A stretch of DNA of 19,328 bases from JAVBUP01 sp031555175 (GCA_031555175.1 JAVBUP010000037.1:1-19328); one strand, 5' to 3'; shown: positions 1-9,300, counted from the first letter of the stretch. The notes: generated by a model from the sequence alone, not told the origin. A program made the numbers and translations.

Positions 1-1
1 T

Positions 2-130
2 CAAGTAGAACAACAATATTTAGATGATATATCTAATCAAATTAATTCAATGCCTAGAAAACTATTTGACTTTGAATCTGCTTATGATATAGAATTTAAT
101 AAATTAAATAATGGTGCGGTTGAGATTTGA
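2..130 (+). CDS. IS30-like transposase, C-terminal end (partial)
   Basis: This is an open frame running in from the left edge and ending at TGA 128-130, with 42 codons visible. It includes INSMPRKLFDFESAYDIEF, which resembles the end of the IS30-family DDE integrase domain, where an 'N-x-x-PRK-x-L-x-F/Y-x-TP-x-E-x-F' pattern is usual. The catalytic residues and the DNA-binding domain lie outside the window. It is the only visible gene that ends in TGA. The stop is followed at once by a plus-strand terminator. The family call rests on one short motif; another rve-type transposase is possible. Confidence 0.6.
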   Translation, partial: QVEQQYLDDISNQINSMPRKLFDFESAYDIEFNKLNNGAVEI

Positions 131-136
131 ATAAAG

Positions 137-166
137 AAAACGATGATATTAGTCATCGTTTTTTTA
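137..166 (+). terminator. Intrinsic terminator after the transposase fragment
   Basis: Arms AACGATGA (139-146) and TCATCGTT (153-160) form a perfect stem, extendable by two A-T pairs, with a 6-nt loop and a T run (159-165). It ends plus-strand transcription from the transposase, seven bases after its stop, and lies back to back with the minus-strand terminator of the PTS gene. Confidence 0.8.
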
Positions 167-170
167 TCCA

Positions 171-196
171 AAATAAAAGGCCGCTAATGCGGTCTT
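171..196 (-). terminator. Intrinsic terminator of the PTS IIA gene
   Basis: Read on the minus strand, AAGACCGC-ATTA-GCGGCCTT forms a stem with one A-C mismatch, followed by TTTTATTTT. It starts two bases after the IIA stop codon. It is weaker than the other terminators here because of the mismatch. Confidence 0.6.
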
Positions 197-197
197 A

Positions 198-509
198 CTA
201 TTTACCAATCTTTTCGTAAACATCTACGAATTCTTCAGCTAAATCAATAACTACTAATGCAGTCATTAAATGATCTTGAGCATGTACCATTAATAAATTT
301 AATGGTGCACTTTCTCCACGAATTTCAGCTTGAATTAATTCTGTTTGCGCATGATGAGCAGATGTAACTGTTTCTCTAGCTTCTTTTAAAGAATTTCTAG
401 CTGCTTCAATATCTCCGCCTTTTGCGTATTGAATCGCTTCGATAGCAGAACTTCTAGCCCCACCACTATTAATAATTAAGTTCATGATTACTTGTTCAAA
501 TTGATCCAT
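198..509 (-). CDS. PTS lactose/cellobiose-family EIIA component
   Basis: The product is a 103-aa soluble phosphocarrier of the phosphotransferase system. It takes phosphate from HPr and passes it to a IIB protein for uptake of a beta-glucoside such as cellobiose, chitobiose or lactose. It has full family length and is all-helical by composition. The signature VHAQDHLM is present: H76 is the expected phosphorylation site and D79 the expected metal ligand at the trimer axis. The start is supported by AAAGGAG a few bases upstream. It is transcribed alone from a promoter with a candidate CcpA site. No IIB or IIC gene is visible, so it must serve a partner encoded elsewhere or be regulatory. The substrate cannot be told from the sequence. 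Confidence 0.92.
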   Translation of the reverse strand: MDQFEQVIMNLIINSGGARSSAIEAIQYAKGGDIEAARNSLKEARETVTSAHHAQTELIQAEIRGESAPLNLLMVHAQDHLMTALVVIDLAEEFVDVYEKIGK

Positions 510-560
510 TCTATAAATCTCCTTTCAATTTAATACAATATTATTTTAACTCAAAACGAC

Positions 561-596
561 ATTATAAACAATAGATATCCATAAAAACGCTTACAA
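561..596 (-). promoter_or_regulatory. Promoter of the PTS IIA gene with candidate cre site
   Basis: On the minus strand a perfect -10 TATAAT lies at 561-566, about 50 bases before the IIA start. At 582-596 the minus strand reads TTGTAAGCGTTTTTA, which fits the CcpA operator consensus WTGNAANCGNWNNCW at all but one position and covers the -35 region. No good -35 hexamer is seen. The arrangement suggests carbon catabolite repression by blocking RNA polymerase; that is an inference. Confidence 0.6.
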
Positions 597-603
597 ATTC
601 TGT

Positions 604-627
604 AAATAAAAAGACGCTAAGCGTCTA
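604..627 (-). terminator. Intrinsic terminator of the envelope/yhaM operon
   Basis: On the minus strand AGACGC-TTA-GCGTCT is followed by TTTTTATTT. The yhaM TAG stop codon (625-627) supplies the first bases of the stem. It closes the four-gene operon that begins at 6212. Confidence 0.85.
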
Positions 628-1563
628 AAATTTTGGTTTATAAAAACTTCTGTTTTCTAAAGAGAAAACTCGTGAACTAAATTCACCATCATTAACATTT
701 TCTAAGACCTTATCAAACATATTCATACGAGCATCAATATTATCAATAAAATTGAGAATCTCAGCTTCGCGAACTAATGGTAAAACTGGTGAACCAAACT
801 CTAATTTCCCATGATGGGATAATATCATATGTTGCAACACAACTACTTCTTCACTATCCCCAAATCCTAGTTGATTTGCTTTTTCTTTGATCAAAGCATT
901 AGCTATTGAAATATGTCCTAAAAGTTTACCTTCAAGAGTGTATTCAGCAAATATTTCACCACTCAATTCAATTGTTTTACCAATATCGTGAAGTATTACT
1001 CCAGAATATATTAAATCTCTATTCAAAGCGGGATATAAGTTACAAAGTGTATTACCAAGTTCAAGCATTCCATATACATGATGTGCCAATCCAGATGTAT
1101 ATTCATGATGATTTTTGCTTGCTGCTGGATATGTCATATATTTCGTAAGATGTTCACTATATAGGGAAACTGTTAATTCTTTAATAATTGGATTTTTAAT
1201 GTTCTCAATACAACTTCTAATTTGTGACTCCATATCTCCTTTTGAATAAGGAGCAGTTGTCACCAACTTCGTATAGTCAATATTTTCTTTAACTTCCATA
1301 ATTGCAGTAATCTTTAGTTGATTACTACCGCGATAACTAACCACTTCACCATTTACTATAACTACTTGTTTTGCCTTAAATGTCGCGATTTGCTCAGGTG
1401 TAGCATCCCAAAGTTTACATTCTATAGATGAACTGCTATCTTGCAAGGTTATTGACAAGTATGGAGCTCCCGCAGTAGTTTTTCCTTCCGTTAAAGATGA
1501 AATTAGGGCAAGTAAGTTCTCTACCCTTGTATTTGAATTTAAATCCTTAATCATCATGCTCAT
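625..1563 (-). CDS. yhaM: YhaM-type 3'-5' exoribonuclease (OB fold + HD domain)
   Basis: The product is a 312-aa cytoplasmic 3'-to-5' exoribonuclease of the YhaM/CBF1 family, almost the same length as B. subtilis YhaM. Residues about 12-95 form an OB-fold nucleic-acid-binding domain. Residues about 155-280 form an HD phosphohydrolase domain with H161/H162, the H192-D193 doublet in ILHDIGK, the H250-H251 pair and D274 in NFIDNIDAR, which are the expected metal ligands. The start overlaps the 3' end of the upstream glycosyltransferase-RecX gene by 17 bases. GGAAGGGG about eight bases upstream favours the first ATG over the in-frame ATGs at codons 3 and 4. It is the last gene of the operon, probably translationally coupled to its neighbour. 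The family trims short RNA 3' ends; a DNase role has also been reported for some members. Confidence 0.93.
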   Translation of the reverse strand: MSMMIKDLNSNTRVENLLALISSLTEGKTTAGAPYLSITLQDSSSSIECKLWDATPEQIATFKAKQVVIVNGEVVSYRGSNQLKITAIMEVKENIDYTKLVTTAPYSKGDMESQIRSCIENIKNPIIKELTVSLYSEHLTKYMTYPAASKNHHEYTSGLAHHVYGMLELGNTLCNLYPALNRDLIYSGVILHDIGKTIELSGEIFAEYTLEGKLLGHISIANALIKEKANQLGFGDSEEVVVLQHMILSHHGKLEFGSPVLPLVREAEILNFIDNIDARMNMFDKVLENVNDGEFSSRVFSLENRSFYKPKF

Positions 1564-3535
1564 CTTTCATTCCCCTTCCAACTTCTTGTATATCAGAATA
1601 ATCAAATCCTTTACGGATTAAATAAGTTACTATTTTATTTTTTAACTCTGTTCCTTCATATTTACCGCTAAACCTTTTATATGCTTTAGTATATTCTTTA
1701 TCTAATATATCTAATTCTTTATTAAACTCAGAATAAAAATTAAAATTATTTAATGCTTTATCAATCACATCAGTGCTATACCCTTGATAGAATAGTCTCT
1801 CACGTATCGACTTAACTAATAGATTAACAGACTTATTCTTATTTCCCTTATACCACTTTCTTACTAACTCAACTGCATCCTCTAATTCTACTTCAGCAGA
1901 ATAATTCTCTTTGCATAACTCTAGGATTTCATCTGATATTCCTTTTTTTCTTAAATTATACATCGCTTTATGAAATCCTAAGTGGAAATAAGCAGATCTA
2001 TTCATATAATCAAGTGCATATTGACGATCATTTATTAAATTCCTAAGTTTTAACGAATCAATTGCATGGTCAATATGTAATTTAGTAAATTCAACATTTT
2101 TAGCCAATTTCTGGCGCATTTCAAATTCTGTATAATCTTTTACTGTTAAATATCTAAGAGCTTTCTTAAAGGCTGTTAGGCTAGATTCAAAGTCTTTTAA
2201 TTCATCAAGAGTGACACGATCAATAATTTTTCCCTTGATTAATTCATAACCTTGAACAGTGCTTTCCGGTAGTATCAAAGTTAACTCATGATTATCATGC
2301 TTAAATGAGCATTCATATGTCTGATTTCCGACTGGGAAAACAGATGTAATTTTATAATCATAATACTTATGTTGAATAGAATCATAGTAAACACTAATAA
2401 CTGACTCATAGAAAGTTTCGCTGCTGTATTGCTTAGAATCTTCGTATGCTTTACTAGAAATCTCGGTTAAATCACTCTTTGACATTTCATAGATTCTATT
2501 CCCTAAGTCTTCAGCATCTTCAAAATAATACCCATTTCTTCCCTCTAGTACAACATCATCTAGATTTTCATCATGACGTGCTAGTACAGGTAATCCACTC
2601 GCCATCGCTTCGATAAACGTTAGCCCTTGCGTTTCAGTTTGAGATGCTGACACAAAGGTAGATGAAGCATGATAGTAATTTGGAACTTCAGTGTTCGGCT
2701 TTTTATCAGTAAAGCAAACAAAATCATTAATGTCTAGTTTAGTGGCAATATCTTTCAACTCATCAAGATATGGTCCACCGCCAACACAAATAAATTTGAA
2801 ATTTGCTCCCAAATCTTTAGCAACTTTTACACCATCAAGAACAACATCAAGGCCCTTTTCTTTAGCAATACGCCCAACAAATACGAGAACAAATTGGCCA
2901 TCTTTTATATTACACTCTTCTTTTATCTCAATTTGGCGCGCTAAATTCAATGCTTTACGATCAAACTTCTCCAACTCGAGCCCAGTTGGAATTACATGCA
3001 TATTCTTAGTTATTCCATAGCGCTCTAATGCTTCTTTTGTTTTGCCACTTGGGACAATTAACTCAGTACACATATCACCATTGAATCTTGAAAAAGCATT
3101 GGTTATTCTTTTAAGCAAAGGATCAAGAACTTCTAGTTTTGAACCACTAATATAATGAGTATAATCCTCATACATCGTATGATATGTATAAACTACTGGT
3201 AGGTTAAGTATCTCAGCTGCCAAACGTCCAAATTGGCCAACACCAAACTCGGTATTGACGTGAATTACGTCAAGGTCAGCCTTACGTAGCTCATTCATTC
3301 CCTTTAATGAAAATACATTACACATACGATAACCATAGATTTTCTTCAATTTGATACCAGGTAAACGGATAATATTTGGTCCATCATCAACATAATCACT
3401 ATCACTTGGTGCTTCTGCTGTAACAACATAAACTTCATGACCATGTTTCTCTAACTCATTTTTTAAAACTTGAACGGATACCGCAACACCATTTATATAA
3501 GGAGTATAAGTGTCCGAAAATAGAGCTACTCTCAT
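1547..3535 (-). CDS. Fusion: GT4 diacylglycerol glucosyltransferase + RecX
   Basis: This is one uninterrupted 662-aa frame joining two proteins. Residues 1 to about 388 are a GT-B, GT4-family glycosyltransferase close to the 1,2-diacylglycerol 3-glucosyltransferases of Acholeplasma and streptococci. Supports are the N-terminal SDTYTPYINGVAVSV loop, the nucleotide-site GRIAKEKG and the E301-x7-E309 motif. It should transfer glucose from UDP-glucose to diacylglycerol at the inner membrane face. Residues about 390-655 match the RecX recombination regulator: a small beta-rich N-terminal part, then tandem three-helix repeats (ALRYLTVKDYTEFEMRQKL; LINDRQYALDYMNRSAYFHL; and two more). Free RecX is about 260 aa, so the RecX part is complete. 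A strong AAGGTGAT site precedes the start. It lies 12 bases after the other glycosyltransferase and overlaps yhaM. RecX function in this fusion is unproven. Confidence 0.9.
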   Translation of the reverse strand: MRVALFSDTYTPYINGVAVSVQVLKNELEKHGHEVYVVTAEAPSDSDYVDDGPNIIRLPGIKLKKIYGYRMCNVFSLKGMNELRKADLDVIHVNTEFGVGQFGRLAAEILNLPVVYTYHTMYEDYTHYISGSKLEVLDPLLKRITNAFSRFNGDMCTELIVPSGKTKEALERYGITKNMHVIPTGLELEKFDRKALNLARQIEIKEECNIKDGQFVLVFVGRIAKEKGLDVVLDGVKVAKDLGANFKFICVGGGPYLDELKDIATKLDINDFVCFTDKKPNTEVPNYYHASSTFVSASQTETQGLTFIEAMASGLPVLARHDENLDDVVLEGRNGYYFEDAEDLGNRIYEMSKSDLTEISSKAYEDSKQYSSETFYESVISVYYDSIQHKYYDYKITSVFPVGNQTYECSFKHDNHELTLILPESTVQGYELIKGKIIDRVTLDELKDFESSLTAFKKALRYLTVKDYTEFEMRQKLAKNVEFTKLHIDHAIDSLKLRNLINDRQYALDYMNRSAYFHLGFHKAMYNLRKKGISDEILELCKENYSAEVELEDAVELVRKWYKGNKNKSVNLLVKSIRERLFYQGYSTDVIDKALNNFNFYSEFNKELDILDKEYTKAYKRFSGKYEGTELKNKIVTYLIRKGFDYSDIQEVGRGMKDEHDD

Positions 3536-3547
3536 AATATCACCTTC

Positions 3548-4549
3548 CTATTTTTTTAAAACTGTTTCGTATGCTTCTCTTAATTGTTTTGCTATAACTG
3601 CAATGCTTTTAGATTTAGCTGTTTCATATGCTTGTTTTGTGGTATCCGGTAATTCATTATTCATAATCTTTGGTATCAGTTCAACAAAATCGTTTGTATC
3701 CTTACCCATATAACAGTTTTCTTCATCAACAAGCCACCCATTATAAACGGGTATATCTCTAACTATAACATTTTGCTCACATGCTAAGCCTTCTAATACA
3801 ACTATCCCCTCTGTTTCTTCCCTACTTGGGAAAAAGAATATATCAGCACCACTGTAGGCCCCTTCAATTACATCACCTTTTATATATCCAGGTAATATCA
3901 CATTATTCGGATGATCATTAATCAATCTTCGTATTTTCTTAGTTGGAGCAGATAATTTATAATCACCAAACCAAATAAATTTATATTCTGGTAACGCCTT
4001 GGCGACTTCACAAAATGTGTCAAATCCTTTTCTTTCAAAAAACCATCCGACTGAAATAACTGTTTTTTCATTAGAAAAACCAAAGTATTCTCTAAATTTA
4101 CGTTCTTTTTCTATGTCTTTCTTAAATTTCTCTAAACTAATACCATTAGATATTGCATAAATCGGGCTTCTCAAATTATACCCTTCCAAAATAGATTTAG
4201 AATAACTTGTAGGCGTAATAATTAGATCAGCCTTATTATACAGATATACTAACCACTTTTTATATAATGGAGCAATCTGGTTAGAAAACATAAACGAATT
4301 CTTAAAATCTTCTTCTGTACTATGAGCATGGTAAATAATTTTTTTATTCATCCTCTTTGCTTTTCTAACTTGCAAATAACTCAATAAATAATATGTATTG
4401 ATATGTAATATATCATAATCATTATCCTTTTTATTTGTTGTATATTCGATATTTTCTAATTCTAGAGCTTTCATTTGATGCACACGTGCACGACCAATAC
4501 CAGATTTAGATAGAGCCTTCTCATTTTCAAAATACAATTTTACCTTCAT
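3548..4549 (-). CDS. GT4 glycolipid glycosyltransferase (CpoA/alDGS-like)
   Basis: The product is a 333-aa GT-B glycosyltransferase of family GT4. SGIGRA at 16-21, HINTYYLLSYL, ISVGWFFERKGFD in the donor site and the E245-x7-E253 motif match the streptococcal CpoA and Acholeplasma diglucosyl-diacylglycerol synthase group. These add a second hexose to monoglucosyl-diacylglycerol. With the next gene it would make the diglycosyl lipid used in membrane balance and as lipoteichoic acid anchor; the sugar added (glucose or galactose) cannot be read from sequence. There is no transmembrane segment; such enzymes are peripheral membrane proteins. I start it at 4549, not at the in-frame ATG at 4567, because a perfect AGGAGGT lies seven bases before 4549. 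That site overlaps the amidase stop codon, implying tight coupling. Confidence 0.87.
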   Translation of the reverse strand: MKVKLYFENEKALSKSGIGRARVHQMKALELENIEYTTNKKDNDYDILHINTYYLLSYLQVRKAKRMNKKIIYHAHSTEEDFKNSFMFSNQIAPLYKKWLVYLYNKADLIITPTSYSKSILEGYNLRSPIYAISNGISLEKFKKDIEKERKFREYFGFSNEKTVISVGWFFERKGFDTFCEVAKALPEYKFIWFGDYKLSAPTKKIRRLINDHPNNVILPGYIKGDVIEGAYSGADIFFFPSREETEGIVVLEGLACEQNVIVRDIPVYNGWLVDEENCYMGKDTNDFVELIPKIMNNELPDTTKQAYETAKSKSIAVIAKQLREAYETVLKK

Positions 4550-4559
4550 AGAATACCTC

Positions 4560-6212
4560 CTATTCAATTCCTAAATACTTGAATAAACCATTAGCAACCT
4601 CTTGGACAGAAGATTTGTAGTTATCCTTCCAGTTCTGTGCTTCCGCAGGATTTGAAATATATGCTAATTCTAATAACAATCCATGTGCTCCATGAGTTGT
4701 ACGCGCGAATGTTTGGGAATTAGCTCCTGATCCAGTCGCTAATTCTTGTCCTGCCATAGTTGCGTTACCACCAGTTTCTCTAATAAAATGATAGTAATCA
4801 AAGATACCAAATTTATATTGAATAGAACTATTATTAACACGTATTTTTGAGTTCTTTAAAGAACTACTAATAGTATCTGCTAACTTTTTGCTACCAAATC
4901 TAGTCGTATATATTTCGGAACCACTTGTACTTGCATTTGGACTCGTATTTAGGTGGCAAGCGAAATAAAATTTTGCTTGCGATAAATACGAAGTATGAAT
5001 ACGAGAGTTAATTCCAAACTCCAAAATTACATCTTCTGCATATTGTCTTGTTATTTGAACTTTTAATCCTTTAGCCTCTAAGATTGATTTCAATTCTGTA
5101 GCCGTTAAATAGTTAGCTGTCCCCTCTGTTAAACCATTTCCAGTAGCTCCCATGTCAATTGCAATCCATGTAATTTCTTTTCCATATTGAATACTATAAT
5201 GTCCAGGGTCTAACACAATATCATATACACCTTTAGGAAGCTCTGAATGAGGGATTTCCTTTACCGTAATATAAACTTGATTTTGTGTTAAAACTTTGTT
5301 TTCTAACTCCTTATTAGCAATAATTTGCACTTTCTTATTAGTGCTATCACGAGTAACTGTATACATCGTATCAAATACTAATTCAGAACTAATCAAACGT
5401 TTCAAAACTGATCCAGTTTTAATATAAACTTCATATGTACCAGCTTCTAACTCAGCAGTTTTAATATTTTCATCAATATTGGCAGAATACTTGAACGAAG
5501 TTTCTTGACCAGTGCAAATATTAACCAACACGATAGAACTTCCTACAAACGGATCTGTATTAGAAGTGTACCCAGTATATTCTTGTCCATAAAGATTTAA
5601 ACTTTCACCATAGAAATTATATGATTTGAGTTCAGCAGTTTGCTCAGCATCTTTGAATTCATATTCTAAATCACTATTTCTCTTTTCAGTACACATATTA
5701 ATTTTAGTAGGAGTACTTTTAACTACTGGCAACCCAATAGGTGTAATTGATTCGGTAGGTGCCTCATTCTTAACTACATAATCAGTAGGCACTAAGAAAG
5801 CATACTCACCATCACTTTTTTGAGGTGTTATAACATCGCCATATACTTTAACACTACCATTTACTTCTCCTATATTTCCTGCTTCATCTTCTAATAGCAC
5901 AACAACGTTATATACGCCTTGCGTACTAAATGAATAATTTTCTTTAAACTTTACTTTTATATCTTTTTCATCAGAGACATTGTCAAAGATGTCATAGATT
6001 ATATCTTCGGGAACGATTTTATCGTTCACATTTATCTCAACAGTTGTTACTAGTCCACCAGGCGCAGTCTTGTCATTCTTGATTGCTTCCTTTTTTTCTA
6101 AATAAGCCATTAGTTTTGGCACTCCAAAATAAGCGCCAATACCAGCGATGGCAGCAATAATGAACATTACTAATATTATTCTACCCCATCTAATTCTTTT
6201 TCTTCTTCTCAT
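4560..6212 (-). CDS. Membrane-anchored N-acetylmuramoyl-L-alanine amidase (Amidase_3)
   Basis: The product is a 550-aa cell-wall hydrolase. A very basic N-terminus (MRRRKRIRWGR) and a hydrophobic segment at about 11-37 give a signal anchor with the rest outside. Residues about 54-125 look like an Ig-like surface domain (VTTVEINVNDKIVPED ... GVYNVVVLLEDEAGN). Residues about 130-325 are not recognised and are beta-rich. Residues about 329-548 are a zinc amidase cleaving the MurNAc-L-Ala bond: H338 in LDPGH, E363 in LTEGTAN and H420 in FACHLN are the zinc ligands, and E515 in LLLELAYISNP is the catalytic glutamate. It is the first gene of the operon, with its own promoter and GGAGGT before the start. 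It may serve wall turnover, division or sporulation; nothing visible decides between these. Confidence 0.9.
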   Translation of the reverse strand: MRRRKRIRWGRIILVMFIIAAIAGIGAYFGVPKLMAYLEKKEAIKNDKTAPGGLVTTVEINVNDKIVPEDIIYDIFDNVSDEKDIKVKFKENYSFSTQGVYNVVVLLEDEAGNIGEVNGSVKVYGDVITPQKSDGEYAFLVPTDYVVKNEAPTESITPIGLPVVKSTPTKINMCTEKRNSDLEYEFKDAEQTAELKSYNFYGESLNLYGQEYTGYTSNTDPFVGSSIVLVNICTGQETSFKYSANIDENIKTAELEAGTYEVYIKTGSVLKRLISSELVFDTMYTVTRDSTNKKVQIIANKELENKVLTQNQVYITVKEIPHSELPKGVYDIVLDPGHYSIQYGKEITWIAIDMGATGNGLTEGTANYLTATELKSILEAKGLKVQITRQYAEDVILEFGINSRIHTSYLSQAKFYFACHLNTSPNASTSGSEIYTTRFGSKKLADTISSSLKNSKIRVNNSSIQYKFGIFDYYHFIRETGGNATMAGQELATGSGANSQTFARTTHGAHGLLLELAYISNPAEAQNWKDNYKSSVQEVANGLFKYLGIE

Positions 6213-6230
6213 AATATACCTCCGACAATT

Positions 6231-6239
6231 ATTATACCA
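6231..6239 (-). promoter_or_regulatory. Extended -10 promoter of the envelope operon
   Basis: On the minus strand TGGTATAAT gives a perfect -10 (6231-6236) with an extended TG (6238-6239). No good -35 is seen. Transcription should begin about 12 bases before the amidase Shine-Dalgarno sequence. The same TGGTATAAT occurs upstream of the 268-aa gene and the ferredoxin gene. Confidence 0.65.
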
Positions 6240-6277
6240 CGACTTACATTGTTAAAGAAGTTTATAAGAGAAAATTA

Positions 6278-6306
6278 AGAAAAAAAGGTTATCTTGCGAT
6301 AACCTT
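6278..6306 (-). terminator. Intrinsic terminator of nifJ
   Basis: On the minus strand AAGGTTATC-GCAA-GATAACCTT forms a perfect 9-bp stem with a GNRA-type GCAA tetraloop, followed by eight Ts. It starts seven bases after the nifJ stop codon. Confidence 0.95.
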
Positions 6307-6313
6307 AGTTTAT

Positions 6314-9300
6314 TTAGTTAACTGCCATTTTTTCTAAACGAGCACGACGTTTTTCAGCATCTTTTTGACACTTTTCCATTAACTCTTTTGCATGATCAGG
6401 ATTGATTTGTAATAATTGAGCAAATCTATTTTCTGATAATAAGTGTTCTTGGAATTTAGAGAAATCAGGAGCTTTAGAATCTAATTGTAATGGATTCTTT
6501 CCTTGATCTTCTAATCTTGGATCAAATCTTAATAGGTTGAAGTATCCACAAGCAACGGCATTACGTTGTTGTTGTTGATGATTTCCTAAACCACCTTTAA
6601 TACCATGTTCAATACATGGAGAGTAAGCGATGATTAGAGATGGTCCATCATATGCCTCAGCTTCTTTTAAAGCTTTGATCGTTTGCATTGGATTTGCACC
6701 CATTGCGATTTGAGCTACATACACATGTCCATAAGACATCGCGATTGCTGCTAAATCTTTCTTAGTTCCAGCTTTTCCACTTGCAGTAAATTTTGCAATT
6801 GAAGCAGCTTGACTTGATTTAGAAGATTGTCCACCAGTATTTGAATATACTTCAGTGTCTAATACTAAAATATTAACGTTTTCGTTATTAGCGATAACAT
6901 GATCTAATCCACCGTATCCGATGTCATAAGCCCATCCATCTCCACCAACGATCCATTGAGATTTAGTAACCATATCTCCAGCTAAGTCCAATAACTCTTT
7001 CACTTCACTATTTGAACTTTCATTAACTAAACGAGTGATTTCAGGCATTAATGCTCTTTCTTCTTCTCTGTTTCCTTTAACTGCTTTATATTGTCCTAAT
7101 ACTTCAGCTAAAGCTGGTTCTACATTAGAAATCGTTCTTTCAACTAATTCTAATACATATTTTGATTTATAGTTTTCAGCTAATTTCATACCGAACCCAA
7201 ATTCTGCATTGTCTTCGAATAATGAGTTAGCCCATGCTGGTCCATGACCATTCTTATCAATAACCATTGGTGTTGAAGGAGTTGATCCTGTATAGATAGA
7301 AGAACATCCAGTTGCATTGGCAATTCTCATATCTGCACCAAATAATTGAGATACTAATCTATAATATGGAGTTTCACCACATCCAGCACATGCCCCAGAT
7401 ACTTCAAAGTATGGCTTCATGAAACCTACACCTTTTGTTACTGTTAATGGGTATTTGTCTGTCTTATATTCTGTATCATTATATAAGTAATCAGCTAAAG
7501 GAGCGTGACTTAACTCTTCTTTCACTGGTACCATTTTTAATGCTTTGTTTCCAGCTTTTCCTGGACACTCAGATACACACAATCCACAACCAACGCAGTT
7601 ATCAGGTGATACTTGGATTCTATAAACTAATCCTTCTACCCCTTTTCCTACTGGTGTTAAAACATCTCCAGAAATATCTTCTGGTGCATTCGCAAGTTCT
7701 ACATCATCTAATAAGAACGCTCTTACTGTTGCATGAGGGCAAACCATAACACAGTTATTACATTGGATACAGTTTTCTTTTTCCCATGCAGGTACTTCAG
7801 CAGCAATTGTACGTTTTTCATTATAAGATACATTTGATCTCATAGATCCATCCAATTTATCCCCTAAGAAGGCAGATACTGGTAGATCATATCCATCAAG
7901 ACCATTGATGATTGATACAAAACTATCGAAGTGATCATCACCAATTTTACTTCTAACATCAGTTACAACTAAATCTGACCAAGAAGCATCAACAACTACT
8001 TCACTCATTGCATCTTTACCAAGATCAATTGCTTTATGATTTAAAGCAACGATTTCTTGACCTTTTTTGCTATAAGATTTCGTAGCAGCTTGTTTCATGA
8101 AATCTAATGATTCTTCAATTGGTAAAATAGCTGGATTTAATGCAAAGAATGCAGATTGAAGAATTGTATTTGTTCTTCTTCCCATACCAATTTCAGCAGC
8201 AATATCATTAGCATTGATAATATAGAATTTAGCTTTTTTATCTGCTAATTGTTTTTTCATTCTATTTGGTAAGTATTTAACTACTTCATCTTTATCAAAT
8301 GTAGTATTTAATAAGAATGTACCACCTTCAGCTAAGTTTTTAAGCATATCATATTTTAATACATAGTTATCTACTGAACAAGAGATAAAGTCAGCATTGT
8401 CAATATAGTATGTTGAACGAATTGGGTTTTTACCAAAACGTAAATGTGAACGAGTTGCCCCACCAGCTTTTTTACTATCATAAGCAAAATATGCTTGAGA
8501 GTATAAATCAGTGTGATCCCCGATAATTTTAATTGAGTTCTTGTTTGCAGATACAGTTCCATCAGAACCTAATCCATAGAATAAACATGCAGTATAGTCT
8601 TTTTCAACTTTAAACGATGCATCTAAAGGTAATGATAAATGAGTAACATCATCAACAATACCTACAGTAAATGAAGTAAATGGATTACTTGAATTTAAAT
8701 GATCATAAACTGCTTTAATTTGTTTTGGATTAACATCTTTAGAACCCATTCCATAACGCCCACCAGCGATTACTTCTACATCTGTATCTTTTAATACAGA
8801 TACAACATCTAAGTATAATGGTTCTCCAGTAGCACCCATTTCTTTAGTTCTATCTAATACAGCAACTTTTTTTGCAGTTTTAGGTAATACATTCAATAAG
8901 TATTTTGGAGAGAATGGACGATATAAATGAACTTTAATAACCCCAACTTTTTCTCCTTTTTTACTTAACGCATCAATTGTTTCCTGAATAGTTTCAGTAA
9001 CAGATCCCATAGCTATGATAACTCTATCTGCTTCAGGGTGACCATAATATGTAAATGGTGCATAATGTCTACCAGTCTCAGCAGAGATTGCTTTCATATA
9101 ATCAGCAACTACTTCTGTTACGTTATCGTAATGAGTATTTTGTGCTTCTCTTCCTTGGAAGTAGATATCATCATTTTCTGCCCCACCTCTTTGAATTGGG
9201 TTTGTATGAGGATTTAAAGCACGTTTCTTGTAAGCAGCTAATGCTTCTTTATCAAGTAATTTTTCAAGCACTTGGTAATCTAGTACTTCAATTTTTTGAA

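Noticed and set aside
128..187. TGA read as tryptophan, extending the transposase frame
   Set aside because: Read-through would run through the terminator hairpin and give a poor tail; all recognised genes use TGG for tryptophan. TGA avoidance is kept as a finding, TGA recoding is not supported.
906..1148. Plus-strand open frame of 80 codons inside yhaM
   Set aside because: Antisense to a well-conserved gene, no ribosome site, product of low complexity.
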